From Comamonadaceae bacterium (lineage in GTDB: Bacteria; Pseudomonadota; Gammaproteobacteria; Burkholderiales; Burkholderiaceae_C), in the NCBI GenBank assembly GCA_024642025.1, contig JAHEBY010000122.1, forward strand, positions 1 to 7,744: DNA of 7,744 bases, in the 5' to 3' direction. The notes under the pieces were generated by a model, which ran no database searches, was not told the origin of the DNA, and worked only from the letters and a program-made list of their open reading frames with translations. The translations under genes and the position numbers were made by a program. The first letter of the stretch is position 1, and the number at the start of each line of letters is the position of its first letter. Positions 5,694 through 7,744 of the stretch are shown here, piece after piece.

Positions 5694-7379
5694 CTACATT
5701 TTTTGTGGCGCACTGACTCCCAGCACCGCCAGACCATTGCGTAACACCTGCGCCGTAGCGGCCACCAGCGCCAGACGGGCCAGCTTGACCGGCTCCTCAT
5801 CCACCAGAATGCGCTCAGCATCATAGTAACTGTGGTAGCCCGCCGCCAGGTCACGCAGGTAAAACGTTACATCATGTGGCGCGTGGTCTTGGGCCGCACT
5901 GGTAAGCATGTCAGGGTATTTGGCCAGTTGCAGCATCAATGCCATCGCTGGGGGGCTTTGCAGCGGGCCGAGATCGATATGTTTCAGACTGGCGGCATCA
6001 CCACCCCAAGTCGCCAGCACCGAGCAAATGCGCGCATGGGCGTATTGCACGTAGTACACCGGGTTGTCGTTGTTTTTGGCAACCGCCAGGTCCACGTCAA
6101 AGACATACTCCGTATCTGGCTTGCGGCTGAGCAGAAAGAATCGCACCGCGTCCTTGCTGGTCCAGTCGATCAACTCGCGAAGTGTCACGTAAGACCCGCT
6201 ACGTTTGGATATTTTCACCTCTTCCCCGCCTCGCATCACCCGAACCATGGTGTGCAGCACATAGTCCGGATAGCCTTGGGGAATGCCTACATTGGCCGCT
6301 TGCAGACCGGCCCTGACTCGCGCAATGGTGCCGTGATGGTCGGTGCCCTGAATGTTCACAACCTTCTCGAAACCCCGCTCCCACTTGGTGATGTGATACG
6401 CCACATCGGGCACAAAATAGGTATAGGTGCCGTCGCCCTTGCGCATGACGCGGTCCTTGTCGTCGCCGTAGTCGGTCGACTTGAGCCACAGCGCGCCGTC
6501 CTTCTCGTAGGTTTTTCCTGCATCCGCCAGCTTCTTGACGGCGGCGTCAACCTTGCCCGTCAGGTAGAGGCTGGATTCAAGATAGTAGTTATCAAAGTTG
6601 ACATCAAATGCCTGCAAATCCAGATCCTGCTCATGGCGCAAATAGGCCACGGCGAACAGCCGGATGTCGTCCAGGGCGTTGATGTCACCCGACGCCGTGA
6701 ACTCTCGGTCATCTGATTTGACCGTCTTTTTTTCCAGAAAGTCGGCGGCAATGTCGGCAATATAGTCACCGTTGTAGGCGGCGGCGTTCTCGCCACTGGG
6801 CCACTGCGCATCGCCGGGTTTGACACCCCTCGCGCGCAACTGGGTGCTGTGAGCCAGTGTGGCAATCTGCACGCCAGCGTCGTTGTAATAAAACTCGCGG
6901 TAAACGTTCCAGCCCTGCGTGGCTGCCAGGTTACATATGGCATCGCCCAGCGCGGCCTGTCGGCCATGGCCGACATGCAGCGGACCGGTCGGGTTTGCCG
7001 ACACAAACTCCACCATCATGCGCTTGCCGTTGGTCGGTTGCCTGCCAAAACTGTCGGCTGCTTGCAGAACCTCGCGAACGATCTGCTGTTTGGCCTCGGG
7101 CTTCAGGCGGATGTTGATAAAGCCGGGACCCGCAATGTCGACAGCCTCCACCCAAGCCTTGAAATGCTCCGTTTTCAGTAGCTGCTCACGAAGTTCCTCT
7201 GCCGCCTGACGCGGGTTTTTCTTTAAAGATTTCGCCAGCTGCATGGCCGCAGTGGACGCAAAATCCCCATGTGCGGCGACCTTGGGTGACTCAAACGCGG
7301 CTTTTTCACCGGCGCCGGGTAATAACCTGTTCAGCTCAGCGGCCAGGCTGCTGAGCAATTCTTTTTTAACGGAGAGCAT
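5694..7379 (-). CDS. argS: Arginyl-tRNA synthetase
   Basis: ArgRS charges tRNA-Arg with arginine in the cytoplasm, using ATP. The 561-residue protein (E. coli 577) has the complete class Ia layout. The N-terminal Add-1 type domain recognising the tRNA core spans about 1-115 (HGDFASTAAMQLAK at 37-50). The HIGH motif is HVGH at 135-138 within SANPTGPLHVGHGR. The ArgRS-typical YNDAGVQ is at 165-171 and TDHHGT at 346-351. The KMSKS counterpart is KISKR at 389-393. The DALR anticodon-binding domain runs from about 440 and ends LGVSAPQKM, typical for the family. It starts 9 bases after the stop of a LysR-type gene, and no purine-rich ribosome site precedes its ATG. Its translation may therefore be coupled to that upstream gene or rely on a leaderless-like or A/U-rich context. 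The SPOR gene follows closely. Confidence 0.98.
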   Translation of the reverse strand: MLSVKKELLSSLAAELNRLLPGAGEKAAFESPKVAAHGDFASTAAMQLAKSLKKNPRQAAEELREQLLKTEHFKAWVEAVDIAGPGFINIRLKPEAKQQIVREVLQAADSFGRQPTNGKRMMVEFVSANPTGPLHVGHGRQAALGDAICNLAATQGWNVYREFYYNDAGVQIATLAHSTQLRARGVKPGDAQWPSGENAAAYNGDYIADIAADFLEKKTVKSDDREFTASGDINALDDIRLFAVAYLRHEQDLDLQAFDVNFDNYYLESSLYLTGKVDAAVKKLADAGKTYEKDGALWLKSTDYGDDKDRVMRKGDGTYTYFVPDVAYHITKWERGFEKVVNIQGTDHHGTIARVRAGLQAANVGIPQGYPDYVLHTMVRVMRGGEEVKISKRSGSYVTLRELIDWTSKDAVRFFLLSRKPDTEYVFDVDLAVAKNNDNPVYYVQYAHARICSVLATWGGDAASLKHIDLGPLQSPPAMALMLQLAKYPDMLTSAAQDHAPHDVTFYLRDLAAGYHSYYDAERILVDEEPVKLARLALVAATAQVLRNGLAVLGVSAPQKM

Positions 7380-7388
7380 GGTGTGATT

Positions 7389-7744
7389 TTACGAGGCCGG
7401 CATGGTCGACCCGTTGCGCTTCCAGAAACCCGCCTGGCTGAAGTTGAGTTTCAGGAAATCGATCCACAACCGAACGCGCAGCGGCAAGTGCTTGCGTTGG
7501 GGAAACACAGCATAAATGCCGTTGTGCGGCGCTGCAAATTCGTCCAGCACGACGACAAGCTGGCCCGAGGCGACTTCGGCGTCCACTTCCCAGCTGCTGC
7601 GCCAGGCAATACCGTAGCCAGCGAGGCACCAGTCATGCAGGACCTGGCCGTCCGAGCAATCCAGCGGGCCCCCCGGCTTGAGGTGAATGACCTCTGGCGT
7701 CGGCTTGCCGGACCCCGCCCGCGCTGCCCCGCCGGGTTTGGTGT
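7389..7744 (-). CDS. LysR-family transcriptional regulator, C-terminal part only
   Basis: Only the last 118 codons are visible; the N-terminal winged helix-turn-helix lies beyond the window edge. The frame reads into a LysR substrate-binding domain: LDCSDGQVLHDWCLAGYGIA, then WRSSWEV, ASGQLVVVLDEF and YAVFPQRKHLPLRVRLWIDF. The pattern GYGIAWRSSWEV-(x)n-GQLV-VL-(x)n-YAVFP-R-LP-KVR-FIDF is the standard C-terminus of this family. The stop is TAA at 7391-7389, after a short tail (FWKRNGSTMPAS). The target genes and the inducer cannot be judged from this fragment. LysR regulators are usually divergent from their targets, so argS is more likely a co-transcribed neighbour than a target. Confidence 0.85.
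   Translation of the reverse strand, partial: TKPGGAARAGSGKPTPEVIHLKPGGPLDCSDGQVLHDWCLAGYGIAWRSSWEVDAEVASGQLVVVLDEFAAPHNGIYAVFPQRKHLPLRVRLWIDFLKLNFSQAGFWKRNGSTMPAS

Noticed and set aside
5832..6716. Long plus-strand open frame (294 codons) opposite argS
   Set aside because: It lies wholly antisense to a clear, complete arginyl-tRNA synthetase. Its translation has no recognisable domain and is typical of shadow frames in GC-rich DNA.
1..7744. Hidden mobile element, phage, CRISPR, toxin-antitoxin or defence system
   Set aside because: Almost all of the sequence is accounted for by conserved housekeeping genes on one strand. No transposase, integrase, direct-repeat array, tRNA or attachment-like duplication was seen.

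Overview
The window reads as an ordinary, densely packed chromosomal segment of a betaproteobacterium, most likely Burkholderiales and probably Comamonadaceae or a close relative. That placement rests on the protein styles (a long acidic sigma-54, a 216-residue DsbA with a KRRDFSL signal peptide, an argS-SPOR-dsbA run), the fairly high GC and the envelope genes of a Gram-negative. No database search was possible, so genus is not assigned. Every gene I can support lies on the minus strand, so the window is transcribed from high to low coordinates.

In transcription order: (1) the C-terminal end of a LysR-type regulator (7744-7389, cut by the window edge); (2) argS, arginyl-tRNA synthetase, only 9 bases downstream; (3) a membrane-anchored SPOR-domain protein, 17 bases further if its ATG start is used; (4) after a 78-base gap, a DsbA-type periplasmic thiol-disulfide oxidoreductase; (5) after an 80-base gap, lptA (periplasmic LPS bridge protein), lptB (LPS-export ATPase) and rpoN (sigma-54), joined by a 4-base GTGA overlap and an abutting TAG-ATG; (6) a THUMP-domain 23S rRNA methyltransferase related to the first half of RlmL, which runs off the window at position 1.

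The genes fall into two conserved blocks: argS-SPOR-dsbA (translation, cell-wall binding, periplasmic protein folding) and lptA-lptB-rpoN-methyltransferase (LPS export, sigma factor, ribosome modification). The usual lptC and kdsC upstream of lptA are absent, and dsbA sits there instead. The 80-base junction between the blocks holds a clear dyad (8-bp arms, extendable to a bulged 10-bp stem) and a TACAAT hexamer, and is the best regulatory candidate in the window.

The second point of interest is a 15-codon open frame between rpoN and the methyltransferase. It has a strong Shine-Dalgarno sequence and an ATGA overlap with each neighbour, so it looks like a translational relay. I saw no mobile element, CRISPR array, tRNA, rRNA, phage gene or defence cassette, and no convincing undescribed multi-gene system. 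No gene-free stretch exceeds 80 bases.
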